Shown here: piece by piece, positions 7,538 through 15,629 of the stretch
How the letters are laid out: every line of letters starts with the position of its first letter
Numbering within the stretch: the first letter of the stretch is position 1
Notes under the pieces: model-generated
Seen by the model: the letters and a program-made list of their open reading frames with translations, nothing else
Told to the model about the DNA's origin: nothing
Database searches by the model: none
Origin: Nanobdellota archaeon
GTDB lineage: Archaea > Nanobdellota > Nanobdellia > Pacearchaeales > GW2011-AR1
Direction: 5' to 3'
Length of the DNA stretch: 42,483 nucleotides
Assembly: GCA_018816335.1 (NCBI GenBank)
Contig: JAHIVP010000020.1
Coordinates: forward strand, 1-42,483
Program-made: the position numbers and the translations under genes

Positions 7538-8830
7538 TTAAGGAGTCAACCTCTCAGGATCCCTAGGAAGTAAAACAGCTTCCCTTGTATTATCTAAATT
7601 CAACATCCGCTGAGTAATTCTATCCAATCCAAATCCCACCCCACCATGAGGTATAGCCCCATACTTAAAAATATCTTCATAAATCTTAGGAACTTTCAGC
7701 CCTTTATCTTTAGCTTGCTTTTTCAAAATATCAAGTCTATGTTCTCTCTGAGCACCTGTAGCTATCTCAACACCATTCCACAACAAATCAAAACTTCTAG
7801 TCCCATTAGGATCATTATCAGGTTTCATATGATAAAAAGGCCTAACTTTCCAAGGATAATTAGTAACAAAAACAAATTCCTCTCCATATTTCTCTAAAAT
7901 ATACTCTCCCAACATTTTTTCAGACTCAGCATCTAAATCATCATCTTTTCCCAATTTCTTTCCTTTTTTTTCCAAAACTTTTTTCAAATCTCCCATAGGA
8001 ATTCTAGGAATCTTTTTAGGAACTTTTAATTTAACTTTTAATAATTCCAATTCATCTTTTCTATCATCTTTAACCTTCTCAATAACATATTTCATCATAT
8101 TTTCAATAACATCCATAACATCATTCTCATCTTTAATAAATCCCATTTCAAAATCAACACCAGTAAATTCAGTTAAATGTCTAACAGTATGAGACTTCTC
8201 TGCCCGAAAAACAGTGCCCATCTCCATAACTCTCTCAAATCCACCCATCACAAACATCTGCTTATAAAATTGAGGACTCTGAGCTAAAACAGCCTTATTC
8301 TTAAAATAATTAACAACAAAAGAATCTGCTCCAGACTCTAATCCAATAGTTGTAATCTTAGGATTATTAACAATTGTAAATTTCTCATTATAAAAAAAAT
8401 CTACAAGATGTTTGTAAATAGAAGATCTAATTCTAAAAATAGAATTTATATCTCTTCTTCGTGTATCTAAAAATCTATAATCCAATCTCTTAGGAAGCTC
8501 TGTCTTAGAAAAATCAGAAACATCAATAGGTAAAGGTTGCTCAGCTTCAGCCAACACCTCAATCTTATCAGGAATAATCTCAAAACCTCCAGGAGCTCTA
8601 TCACTTTTCTGAACCTTTCCCTCAACACTAATCACATTCTCCCTAGACTGACTCATTGCCTTAAATAAATCATCCTTAATCTTCCCCTTAACTCCAGTAA
8701 TCTGTATAATATCAGTCATATCTCTTAACAAAAGAAATCTAATCTTCCCCAACTCTCTAGTATCATGAACCCATCCTTTAACTAAAACAGGTCCTTCTTT
8801 CTTCACATCCTTAACATAACTTCTTTCCAT
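7538..8830 (-). CDS. aspS: aspartyl-tRNA synthetase, predicted non-discriminating
   Basis: 430 residues: an N-terminal OB-fold anticodon domain (1-100) and a class II catalytic domain. Motif 2 is visible as FRAEKSHTVRHLTEFTGVD and motif 3 as GVGFGLDRITQRML; it ends in the archaeal LLPRDPERLTP. In the anticodon domain, GWVHDTRELG has His22 and RAPGGFEI has Pro80, where discriminating archaeal enzymes such as that of Thermococcus have Trp and Lys. His/Pro is the non-discriminating pattern, so the enzyme probably also charges tRNA(Asn) with Asp for GatCAB. I prefer the ATG at 8830 because the TATA box (8852-8859) is centred 26 nt away; an ATG nine bases upstream is the alternative. Confidence 0.95.
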   Translation of the reverse strand: MERSYVKDVKKEGPVLVKGWVHDTRELGKIRFLLLRDMTDIIQITGVKGKIKDDLFKAMSQSRENVISVEGKVQKSDRAPGGFEIIPDKIEVLAEAEQPLPIDVSDFSKTELPKRLDYRFLDTRRRDINSIFRIRSSIYKHLVDFFYNEKFTIVNNPKITTIGLESGADSFVVNYFKNKAVLAQSPQFYKQMFVMGGFERVMEMGTVFRAEKSHTVRHLTEFTGVDFEMGFIKDENDVMDVIENMMKYVIEKVKDDRKDELELLKVKLKVPKKIPRIPMGDLKKVLEKKGKKLGKDDDLDAESEKMLGEYILEKYGEEFVFVTNYPWKVRPFYHMKPDNDPNGTRSFDLLWNGVEIATGAQREHRLDILKKQAKDKGLKVPKIYEDIFKYGAIPHGGVGFGLDRITQRMLNLDNTREAVLLPRDPERLTP

Positions 8831-8851
8831 AACTTTCATAGAAATACTATA

Positions 8852-8859
8852 TTTATAAA
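8852..8859 (-). promoter_or_regulatory. TATA box of aspS
   Basis: TTTATAAA on the minus strand, centred about 26 nt before the ATG at 8830 but only 16 nt before the ATG at 8839. The spacing supports the downstream start and a leaderless message. Confidence 0.55.
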
Positions 8860-8877
8860 ACCTACGAAATATTGAGA

Positions 8878-9023
8878 GTGTCTAATAATTCAATAAAAAT
8901 ATATTTTCAATCGACGTTATTTTATTATTTTCTTCATTCGGGAGGGATGGGCTGGGGGATGGAGGGGGGGATTATAAAATAACGTAGTAAAAACTACATG
9001 AAAATAATTTATTTTTTAGACAC
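8878..9023 (+). repeat. G-core element E5, 146 bp, GTGTCTAA ends
   Basis: The ends are GTGTCTAA (8878-8885) and TTAGACAC (9016-9023). Further in, a perfect 12-bp stem is formed by ACGTTATTTTAT (8914-8925) and ATAAAATAACGT (8974-8985), enclosing TCTTCATTC and the G core 8940-8970. A small hairpin GTAGT-AAAA-ACTAC sits beside the right arm. E13 is a second copy with the same ends and core flank but a differently sequenced, still perfect, 12-bp stem. Confidence 0.88.
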
Positions 9024-9033
9024 GAACGAAATC

Positions 9034-9723
9034 CTACTTCTTCTTCCTAACAACCTTCATAAACAACCTCTCCAAAGCCTCATGATACCAATAAATAAAA
9101 AAAGAAATAATCATCAAAACAATAAACACCACAATCGAACCTCCTGAATTCTGAGAAGCAATTCCAGCCCCAACCATATTCAAAATAATAAATCCAGGCA
9201 ACCTACCAATAGCAGAAATCAAAACCAAACTACTCATTCTAATCTTAGTCAAACCAGCAATATAAGAAATCAAATCATCAGGAAAAGCAGGCAAAAGATA
9301 AATCAAAAATAAACTAAACTTCCCATTTTTAGCAATAACTCTATCAAATTTCCTCAAAGTTTTTCCATTAACAATCTTCTCAACAAAAGGCCTTCCTAAT
9401 TTTCTAGCTATAACAAAAACAAGCCAAGAACCAATAATCAACCCAATCATACTATAAAGAGTTCCTAAATAAACTCCAAACAAAAAACCTCCTACAAAAC
9501 CAATAAACTGTCCAGGAATAGGAGCAAACAAAACCTGCAAAATAACCAACAAAATAAATACAAAAGGAGCTAAATATCCAAAACCTAAAATAAATTCTTT
9601 AACATAACTCATATCAGAGAAAAACAACAATAATCTATTCCAAAAAAACAAAATCAATGTCAAAATTGCAAGTATAGCAATCATAATAAATAAAACTTTT
9701 AATATTGATTTTACCTTCGACAT
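9034..9723 (-). CDS. VTT/DedA-family (TVP38/TMEM64-like) membrane protein
   Basis: 229 residues with about six membrane segments. The VTT-domain pattern is clear: FAPIPGQFIGFVGGFLFG near residue 65, a helix with GSWLVFVIARKLGR, and LLPAFPDDLISYIAGL near 150 followed by GRLPGFIILNMVGAG. Such proteins act as lipid scramblases or undecaprenyl-phosphate flippases in other organisms; the role here is inferred only at family level. I chose the ATG at 9721-9723, preceded by GGTGA, over an in-frame TTG 18 bp upstream. Confidence 0.88.
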   Translation of the reverse strand: MSKVKSILKVLFIMIAILAILTLILFFWNRLLLFFSDMSYVKEFILGFGYLAPFVFILLVILQVLFAPIPGQFIGFVGGFLFGVYLGTLYSMIGLIIGSWLVFVIARKLGRPFVEKIVNGKTLRKFDRVIAKNGKFSLFLIYLLPAFPDDLISYIAGLTKIRMSSLVLISAIGRLPGFIILNMVGAGIASQNSGGSIVVFIVLMIISFFIYWYHEALERLFMKVVRKKK

Positions 9724-9811
9724 TTTCACCACTTCTTTCAACTTTAATAGAACTTAATCCTTATAAAATTATTGACATCAAAAAAATTCTTGTTATAAAT
9801 AAAAAAATATT

Positions 9812-9915
9812 ATTTTATTCCACAATAAAGGGTGGGTGAGCGATTTCACGAGGAGATGAAAATTGACTAACGAGTGAAGTCTGGAGTTGGGAGGGTTTAT
9901 TGTGTAGAATAAAAT
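9812..9915 (+). repeat. G-core element E6 with split core
   Basis: The arms ATTTTATTC-CACAATAAA (9812-9829) and TTTATTGTG-TA-GAATAAAAT (9896-9915) form two 9-bp helices separated by a TA bulge on the right side. The G core is split: GGGTGGG (9830-9836) at the left and GGGAGGG (9889-9895) at the right, with a central insert of about 50 bp. E12 shares this layout, including GAGTTGGGAGGGT at the right edge. The insert segment 9837-9852 matches 14 of 16 bases at 12174-12189 in E7. Confidence 0.85.
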
Positions 9916-9961
9916 TAGAAGAAATATAGTATGAAAAAATTTTAATAAAATTATAGATTAA

Positions 9962-10162
9962 TCAAGGAAGTAAAAACCAAACTCCAGCTAAAATTCCTAC
10001 AAAAACAATAATAGCTACAACAATCATCCAAGTTTTAATTTGAAATTTCTTAGGTTGCTGTTGTCCTGTAACACCAGGAATTCCAGGTTGCATTGGCTGC
10101 TGAGACATCATTGGTTGAGCCTGCATTGGCTGTTGCATAGGACTTTGCATTTGCATTACCAT
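9962..10162 (-). CDS. small tail-anchored membrane protein with Gln/Met/Pro-rich head
   Basis: 66 residues. Residues 1-38 are dominated by Met, Gln and Pro (repeated PMQ and QPM). Residues 44-64 form one hydrophobic helix (WMIVVAIIVFVGILAGVWFLL), leaving the head outside or inside as a short disordered domain. No family is recognised. It is divergent from the radical SAM gene, and both promoters lie in the 77-bp gap between them. Confidence 0.7.
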   Translation of the reverse strand: MVMQMQSPMQQPMQAQPMMSQQPMQPGIPGVTGQQQPKKFQIKTWMIVVAIIVFVGILAGVWFLLP

Positions 10163-10208
10163 ATCTATATCAACATATTATTATTTATAAAACTTACCTA
10201 AAAAACAA

Positions 10209-10218
10209 AATATATAAA
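10209..10218 (+). promoter_or_regulatory. TATA box of the radical SAM gene
   Basis: AATATATAAA is centred about 26 nt before the ATG at 10240, consistent with a leaderless archaeal transcript. Confidence 0.55.
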
Positions 10219-10239
10219 CAGAAAAAATCTAACAATTAA

Positions 10240-12066
10240 ATGAAAAAAATCAAAATACTTCCTATTTATCCAAAATCACCCCCTTCTTTCTGGAGCTTTA
10301 ATAAATCATTAGAAATTATAGGAAAAAAAGCAGTAATGCCTCCAACAGGCCTAGCAACAGTAATGGCAATGTTTCCTAAAAACAAATTTAAAATAATGCA
10401 AATTATAGATTTAAATGTAGAAAATTTAGATAAAGAAAAAATAAAAAAAGCAGACTTAATAGCAACTTCTTCAATGTTAATTCATAAAAAATCCCATGAA
10501 AAAATTGTTAAGATTGCTCACAAATATAATAAAAAAGTTATTGCAGGCGGCCCTTACCCCACAGATTATCCAGAACAAAATAAAGAAGTAGATTTCTTAA
10601 TAACAGGAGAAGCAGAACTTACTCTCCCACCATTCATAGAAGATTTCTTAAAAAACAAAGCAAAAAAAATATACTCTTCAGAAAACATCAAAGACAAATC
10701 AAAAACAATTTTAACAAAATCAGGAAGACCAGATTTAACTCAAACACCAATCCCAAGATGGGATTTATTTAATGATTTAAATGTTTATGATTCAATAGGA
10801 ATACAATTTTCAAGAGGATGTCCTTTTGACTGTGAATTTTGTAACATAACATCACTTTACGGAAGAGAACCAAGAACTAAATCACCAAAACAAATGATAG
10901 CAGAATTAAATGCAATAAAAAAAACAAATTATCAAGGAGGAATTTTTATTGTAGACGATAACCTTATTGGAAATATAAACAATCTAAGAAAATTCTTACC
11001 AGAACTTATAAAATACCAAAAAAAGAATAACTATCAATACACTTTAATGACAGAAGCAAGCATGAACCTTGCATGGCCAGAAAATACTCAAGTTTTAAAA
11101 GACATGGCAAAAGCAGGATTTACAAATATTTTCTTAGGAATTGAATCAGTAGATAAAGATATAATTAATAATATGAACAAAAAACAAAATTTAAGAATGT
11201 CTCCTCAAAAAGCAGTAAAAATAATTCAAAATGCTGGATTAAAAGTTATGGGAGGTTTCATAATAGGGACAGATGGAGAAAAATCAAATGTTTTCAATAA
11301 ATTATTTAAATTTGTTCAAGAAACAGGAATTGTTTTACCAATGATAGGACTTTTAACAATTGTTCAAGGAACCAAACTTCATGAACGTCTAAAAAATGAA
11401 AATAGATTAAATTCAAAAAATATTTCAATATCAAACACTCATACATTTTCTCTTGGTTTCAAACCAAAATTAACAAAACCATTCACAGAAAAAAAATTAT
11501 TAGATGGATACAAAAAATTACTAGAAAAAATCTTCAGTCCAAAAAATTATTATGAAAGATGTAGAATTTCTTCAAAAAGAGTAAAACCACAAAAAACATC
11601 TAAACAATCACTATTAAGTGGACTAAAAATATTAGCAAAATTTACAAAACAACAATTATTTGGAGGATATAATAGAGAAACATGGAAATACCTTATTGAA
11701 ACACTAATTAAAAACCCAAAGAATTTCACAGAAGCTGTAACAGAGGCTATAAAATTCCAACACCTGAAAAGTATAACAAAAGATTCAATAAAAGCTTACA
11801 CCTACAAAGAAAAAGTAGAAATATGGTATAAAAATTTTAAAAAGAAATCAAAAATAATAATAACTAAATACAAAAATAATATTCAAAAAAGAAAAAAGAT
11901 TCTATTGAAAAAAGCTAATAACTTATTTAATAAAGCACATAAATCATATATAAAAATACCAGAAGATTTCAAAACAGAAAGTCATATAAATATCTTAGAT
12001 AATTTAAAACAAAGATTAGATAAATTCAAACAAGAAAGACAACTAGTTTCATTACCCTCAAGATAA
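10240..12066 (+). CDS. B12-binding-type radical SAM protein
   Basis: 608 residues. Residues 1-140 form a cobalamin-binding-like Rossmann domain with the usual VIAGGPYPTDYP and FLITGEAE strand ends, although the B12 lower-ligand DxHxxG motif is not seen. The radical SAM core follows, with Cys194, Cys198 and Cys201 (GCPFDCEFCN) for the 4Fe-4S cluster, and FLGIES and GGFIIGTDGE later in the barrel. The C-terminal 200 residues are basic and helical, like the DUF4070 group. Members carry out methylations, methylthiolations or ring chemistry; the substrate is unknown. It is one of few + strand genes in the first 17 kb. Confidence 0.9.
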   Translation: MKKIKILPIYPKSPPSFWSFNKSLEIIGKKAVMPPTGLATVMAMFPKNKFKIMQIIDLNVENLDKEKIKKADLIATSSMLIHKKSHEKIVKIAHKYNKKVIAGGPYPTDYPEQNKEVDFLITGEAELTLPPFIEDFLKNKAKKIYSSENIKDKSKTILTKSGRPDLTQTPIPRWDLFNDLNVYDSIGIQFSRGCPFDCEFCNITSLYGREPRTKSPKQMIAELNAIKKTNYQGGIFIVDDNLIGNINNLRKFLPELIKYQKKNNYQYTLMTEASMNLAWPENTQVLKDMAKAGFTNIFLGIESVDKDIINNMNKKQNLRMSPQKAVKIIQNAGLKVMGGFIIGTDGEKSNVFNKLFKFVQETGIVLPMIGLLTIVQGTKLHERLKNENRLNSKNISISNTHTFSLGFKPKLTKPFTEKKLLDGYKKLLEKIFSPKNYYERCRISSKRVKPQKTSKQSLLSGLKILAKFTKQQLFGGYNRETWKYLIETLIKNPKNFTEAVTEAIKFQHLKSITKDSIKAYTYKEKVEIWYKNFKKKSKIIITKYKNNIQKRKKILLKKANNLFNKAHKSYIKIPEDFKTESHINILDNLKQRLDKFKQERQLVSLPSR

Positions 12067-12085
12067 TTTACTCTTTAACACAGGC

Positions 12086-12274
12086 GTTGTACGGAATAGC
12101 ATGATTTTACTAAATTAGGAGGGGTTTAGGGATGGGGGTAGGGAGGGTATCGACGATAATCGAAGTTTAGTGGTGAGTGATTTCGCGAGTGGGGGTTAGG
12201 AATTATTTAATATGGTGGCGAGCGGGGTCAGGAATAGGATAATAAAATCATGAGAAACTTTAATTCCGGACAAC
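12086..12274 (+). repeat. G-core element E7 (large, complex)
   Basis: Nested arms: GTTGTACGGAAT (12086-12097) pairs with ATTCCGGACAAC (12263-12274) with one mismatch, and CATGATTTTA (12100-12109) pairs perfectly with TAAAATCATG (12243-12252). The interior is G-rich throughout, with a dense block at 12118-12147 (AGGGATGGGGGTAGGGAGGG near its end) and further G-runs near 12190 and 12222. The segment 12174-12189 resembles part of E6. It follows the radical SAM gene and precedes a + strand gene, so any transcript would be G-rich. Confidence 0.78.
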
Positions 12275-12321
12275 TCCCTTAACATACAAATATTTATATA
12301 ATCAAATTTTATTAGTTTAAA

Positions 12322-12546
12322 ATGGCAACAGATTCAAGAGAACAAGCAGAACCAAAATTTCCAGAAGTATATCAAAGAGCAATTAGGACAATACTTGCTC
12401 CCTATAACGTTTCTCAAAAAGGGATAGAAGCTGCTATTAGTTTGGGTAAAATAATTTATGGAGCAGGCAAGGATGAAGGAAAAGCTGCAGGTCTAAGAGA
12501 AAGTAATGACATGCTTATGCAAAGTATGAGACCACAACCTAAATAA
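12322..12546 (+). CDS. unknown 74-residue protein
   Basis: A small, probably soluble protein (FPEVYQRAIRTILAPYNVSQ, then a helix with GKIIYGAGKDEGKAAGL). No family is recognised. Support comes from an ATG about 27 nt after a TATA box (ATTTATAT, 12291-12298) and a clean frame to a stop one base before the convergent gatE gene ends. Confidence 0.65.
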   Translation: MATDSREQAEPKFPEVYQRAIRTILAPYNVSQKGIEAAISLGKIIYGAGKDEGKAAGLRESNDMLMQSMRPQPK

Positions 12547-12547
12547 T

Positions 12548-13981
12548 CTATTCCTTAACTAATTTTTTAAGTATCTCCATAATCTCACTCCCACTCACTT
12601 TTCCTTTAAACTCCTTCATAACCAAACCCATATAACTCTTTACTGTCAATCCAGGTTTAGACTTAACAATATTCATAATCTCATCTTCTAAATTATCAAC
12701 ATCTTCCTTCTTCATAGCATCCTCAACAGGAATCCCAGAAACAATTTTTTCCAAAATTCCTTTCACATCACCTTCAGAAATTTGTTTTTTCTTAATATTA
12801 TTAATTACTTCCTCAAAAACATCTAAATGTAATTTCTCATCAACCTCATCAACATTCTTATCTAACCTCTTAGCAATCTCTTTAGGCCAAAGAACAAGCA
12901 TCTTAGCTATAAAGTTAGGCTCCCCTAACAATTGCAACAACTCCTTATACTCCTCAACCTTATTATTCTGTAATACTAAAGAAATCATCTCTTCACTCAA
13001 TCCCTCTTTCTTCAGTTCCTTCTTAATCTCACTCCTCAACTTCGGCAAATTCTTTCTAACAACATTAATCTCATCCCTAGAAATATGCAACAACTTCAAA
13101 TCAGTTTCAGGATACATTCTTGCAGCTCCAGGCAATGGTCTCATAAATTCACTCTCTCCATTTTCCAAAGCATTTCTAACCTCTGCAACACTATCTCCTT
13201 TCTCAACTAACTTCTTCTGTCTTTTCATCTCATTCTCAATTGAATTAATAATCAAATCAGGTTCCTGAACACCTTTCATCTCTATTCTCTCTGACCACTC
13301 TCCTCCAAAAGAAAAACTCATATTAACATCTTGCCTTATTGTCCCAATTCCTCTCTTAACTTTACAAGCTCTCAAAATATCTCCTATCTTCAAAGCAGCT
13401 TCCTTAGCCATCTCTTTATCATCAATATCTGGCTCTGTCACAATCTCAACCATTGGAATTCCTAATCTATCTAATCTATAAACATTCTTATCTTTCCCTT
13501 TCTTAATAACTCTCGCAGCATCTTCTTCCAAAATAACTTTCATAATTCCAACCTTTCCTTTAGAAGTTTCAATATAACCATCTTGCCCAATTAAAACAGT
13601 TCTCTGAAAACCAGAAACATTACTTCCATCAATAACAGTCTTTCTCATAACCTGAGTATCCTGGATAATATCACAATTCAACAACAAAGAAATCTGTAAA
13701 GCAATCTTCAAAGCTTCTTTATCTATATCTCTCGGAGGCTCTTCATCTAAATCAACTAAACAAACATTATCATTATAACATTCATACTCAAAAATCTTAT
13801 CTTTAGCAGCCTCATGTTCAACAGCAACATCCACCTCCCCACCTTCCCCAGCAACACTATGCAACTTTCTCTCAACTTTATAATCCGGTTCTTCCTTTCT
13901 CAAAAACCCAGGACACCTACAAAATAACTTTCCTGTATCAAGCTGCTGATGAATTTCTAATCCTGCTTTTAATTCTTCCAT
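12548..13981 (-). CDS. gatE: Glu-tRNA(Gln) amidotransferase subunit E (GatE), short form
   Basis: 477 residues. GatE with GatD converts Glu-tRNA(Gln) to Gln-tRNA(Gln) in archaea. The signatures are GatE rather than GatB: GLEIHQQLDTGKLFC, CLVDLDEEPP, MRKTVIDGSNVSGFQRT, EEDAAR and RPLPGAARMYPETD. A helical C-terminal YqeY-like tail ends the protein. Known GatE proteins are about 620-630 residues because an AspRS-like GAD domain sits before the PGAARMYPETD motif. Here only about 15-20 residues separate the GVQEPDLI helix from EVRNALENGESEFMRPLPG, so that domain is absent. gatD lies 1.6 kb upstream on the same strand. Confidence 0.95.
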   Translation of the reverse strand: MEELKAGLEIHQQLDTGKLFCRCPGFLRKEEPDYKVERKLHSVAGEGGEVDVAVEHEAAKDKIFEYECYNDNVCLVDLDEEPPRDIDKEALKIALQISLLLNCDIIQDTQVMRKTVIDGSNVSGFQRTVLIGQDGYIETSKGKVGIMKVILEEDAARVIKKGKDKNVYRLDRLGIPMVEIVTEPDIDDKEMAKEAALKIGDILRACKVKRGIGTIRQDVNMSFSFGGEWSERIEMKGVQEPDLIINSIENEMKRQKKLVEKGDSVAEVRNALENGESEFMRPLPGAARMYPETDLKLLHISRDEINVVRKNLPKLRSEIKKELKKEGLSEEMISLVLQNNKVEEYKELLQLLGEPNFIAKMLVLWPKEIAKRLDKNVDEVDEKLHLDVFEEVINNIKKKQISEGDVKGILEKIVSGIPVEDAMKKEDVDNLEDEIMNIVKSKPGLTVKSYMGLVMKEFKGKVSGSEIMEILKKLVKE

Positions 13982-14011
13982 AGAAATATAGAATATCTTA
14001 GTTATTAAATA

Positions 14012-14836
14012 TTATTGGTGTTCTGCATTCATAATACTAATAAATCTTTGTAGATTATGTTCATATTCAGGACCTAAAATTCTTCTCATACCTTCAACAT
14101 CAACTTCCTCTCCATTTGCTCTCATTAAATCAGCCAAGCTATGTAAATCCATAGTGTCTTTTGCTCTAAACTTTGCAGTTTTAGCAGCTAGCAAATCAGT
14201 TGGTGATATAACTCTAGCATTAATATTAAAATCCGGATTATAAGGAATTGCTAATGTTTCTCCTCTTTCAACAAACTCATCATAATGAACATCTTCAAGA
14301 GATTTAAGATCAGATGGTTGTCTACTTAAATTCATTGCAATTAATTGTTCATCTCCACCCTCTCCATCAACATAAACCTGAAAAACAGGTCTCTTAACTC
14401 CTCTTCTATGAATTCTATAATCTAAAATATGTTCTTCACTAGGAGAAATTGCTTCTCTCTGTAAACCATCTAAAACTCTTCCAACTCTGTTATAAAACAA
14501 TACATCTCTCTCAGATACAGTTCCATTACTCTCTTGAGTAGGACTAGAACTTCCTTGCTCATAAACACTTGAAGCTAATGCTAAATCAACATCATCTGTT
14601 GCTCTAATATGATCTTGTAATCTTAATACATCTTTAGATTGTAATTTAGGCTCACTAGCTAAAGTAGATATATCAACCCCATGAATATCACAAAGTCTTT
14701 TAGCACACTGAAGTTGAACCGCAGTTCCACCTACAAAAATATAAGGCATATTCTCTCTGCCTAATTCTCCATGAGCTGCATTTAAAAAATACGCAAACTC
14801 TTCATCAGATACATCATAAAGTTCTCTCTTTGCCAT
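14012..14836 (-). CDS. nucleotidyltransferase-like protein (AbiEii-type fold suspected)
   Basis: 274 residues. FVGGTAVQLQ near residue 33 followed by RATDDVDLAL near 80 resembles the GG-x-A and DxD motifs of nucleotidyltransferases that grade into the AbiEii toxin family. The later ISPTDLLAAKTAKFRAKDTMDLHSLADLM fits the helix seen in that group. No partner antitoxin is adjacent. The start is the ATG at 14834-14836; an upstream in-frame start would place the TATA box (14858-14865, centred 26 nt away) inside the coding region and is rejected. Confidence 0.65.
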   Translation of the reverse strand: MAKRELYDVSDEEFAYFLNAAHGELGRENMPYIFVGGTAVQLQCAKRLCDIHGVDISTLASEPKLQSKDVLRLQDHIRATDDVDLALASSVYEQGSSSPTQESNGTVSERDVLFYNRVGRVLDGLQREAISPSEEHILDYRIHRRGVKRPVFQVYVDGEGGDEQLIAMNLSRQPSDLKSLEDVHYDEFVERGETLAIPYNPDFNINARVISPTDLLAAKTAKFRAKDTMDLHSLADLMRANGEEVDVEGMRRILGPEYEHNLQRFISIMNAEHQ

Positions 14837-14857
14837 AAATATTAATAAAATAATCAA

Positions 14858-14865
14858 TATATAAA
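14858..14865 (-). promoter_or_regulatory. TATA box of the nucleotidyltransferase-like gene
   Basis: TTTATATA on the minus strand, centred 26 nt before the ATG at 14836. Another TATA box (ATATTTATAAG, 14901-14911) faces the other way and serves the divergent gene starting at 14933, so 14837-14932 is a divergent promoter region. Confidence 0.55.
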
Positions 14866-14932
14866 CTTTACTATTGTAACCCCTAAGCAATAACAACTAA
14901 ATATTTATAAGAAAAGATTTCCCTATTAAATT

Positions 14933-15253
14933 ATGGCAACAAAAAAGGAGGCAAAAGGAATGTCAGAATTCAAAAAGTTTGGAGTTTTAAGTGTAGGTAA
15001 AGTTCTAGCAATATTTGGAATAATACTGGGTTTAGTATACGGAGTTTTAATGGGAGTAACATCAACAAAACTTACCCCAGCACTCATTGGAACAGACCCA
15101 CAACTTCAATTTGTATCAATGTTAGGATGGGCAGCTATAATTGTAATGCCAATTATCATGGCAGCTATATACTTTGTAATAGGAGTATTATCAGCATTTA
15201 TCTACAATCTAATTGCCTCAAGATTTGGTGGAATAAAAATTCAGTTGAAGTAA
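14933..15253 (+). CDS. small integral membrane protein, unknown
   Basis: 106 residues with three hydrophobic segments, at about 23-43 (VLAIFGIILGLVYGVLMGV), 60-82 and 83-100. It ends SRFGGIKIQLK. The layout (a Gly-rich first helix, then AAIIVMPIIMAAIYFVIGVLSAFIYNL) recurs in small archaeal membrane proteins of unknown role. The first ATG lies 27 nt after a TATA box. A second ATG at 14960 has a good Shine-Dalgarno sequence (GGAGG), so either start is possible. Confidence 0.75.
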   Translation: MATKKEAKGMSEFKKFGVLSVGKVLAIFGIILGLVYGVLMGVTSTKLTPALIGTDPQLQFVSMLGWAAIIVMPIIMAAIYFVIGVLSAFIYNLIASRFGGIKIQLK

Positions 15254-15254
15254 A

Positions 15255-15629
15255 TCATAAAGGTAAATATTTTTTAAGAGCTTCTCTAAGCCTGGGTCTA
15301 GTCCACTTTTTTTGAAAGCTAACATAATCTAAGTCTCTCAAATGAGCCTTATCTTCAGGAATTAATCTCTTAGAATCAGTAACATCCAAAACAATAACTT
15401 TCTTCTTCAACTTAGGAAACTTCTTCTTTAAAATTTTAACTAACCTCTTTCTCACTATAATAATAACATCTGCCCAATCAACATATTTTAGATTCAATTG
15501 ATTAATAGCATCATCTTCAATTCCCCCACTCCTTGTCGAATAACCTTTCCCCCTCAAATACTGAGCTAAATATCTACTTCTATTAGCTCCCTGTGCACAG
15601 ATACATAAAACATTTAATTTCTTTCTCAT
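15255..15629 (-). CDS. low-molecular-weight protein tyrosine phosphatase-like protein
   Basis: 124 residues with a phosphatase P-loop at the N-terminus: LNVLCICAQGANRSR holds the CX5R signature, Cys11 to Arg17. The rest (WADVIIIV, VIVLDVTD) fits a small Rossmann-like fold. It resembles the short predicted tyrosine phosphatase family rather than classical LMW-PTP. Its start overlaps the stop of gatD as ATGA, so it is co-translated with gatD; a link to tRNA amidation is not known. Confidence 0.8.
   Translation of the reverse strand: MRKKLNVLCICAQGANRSRYLAQYLRGKGYSTRSGGIEDDAINQLNLKYVDWADVIIIVRKRLVKILKKKFPKLKKKVIVLDVTDSKRLIPEDKAHLRDLDYVSFQKKWTRPRLREALKKYLPL

Noticed and set aside
12086-12274. 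Element E7 (GTTGT...ACAAC ends) as an integron attC site
   Set aside because: The ends do not fit the GTTRRRY/RYYYAAC core sites, no integrase is seen, and the other elements lack such ends.
14837-14896. Upstream extension of the nucleotidyltransferase-like protein
   Set aside because: The added residues are coded by the TATA box and AT-rich promoter, and the start at 14836 has the standard TATA spacing.
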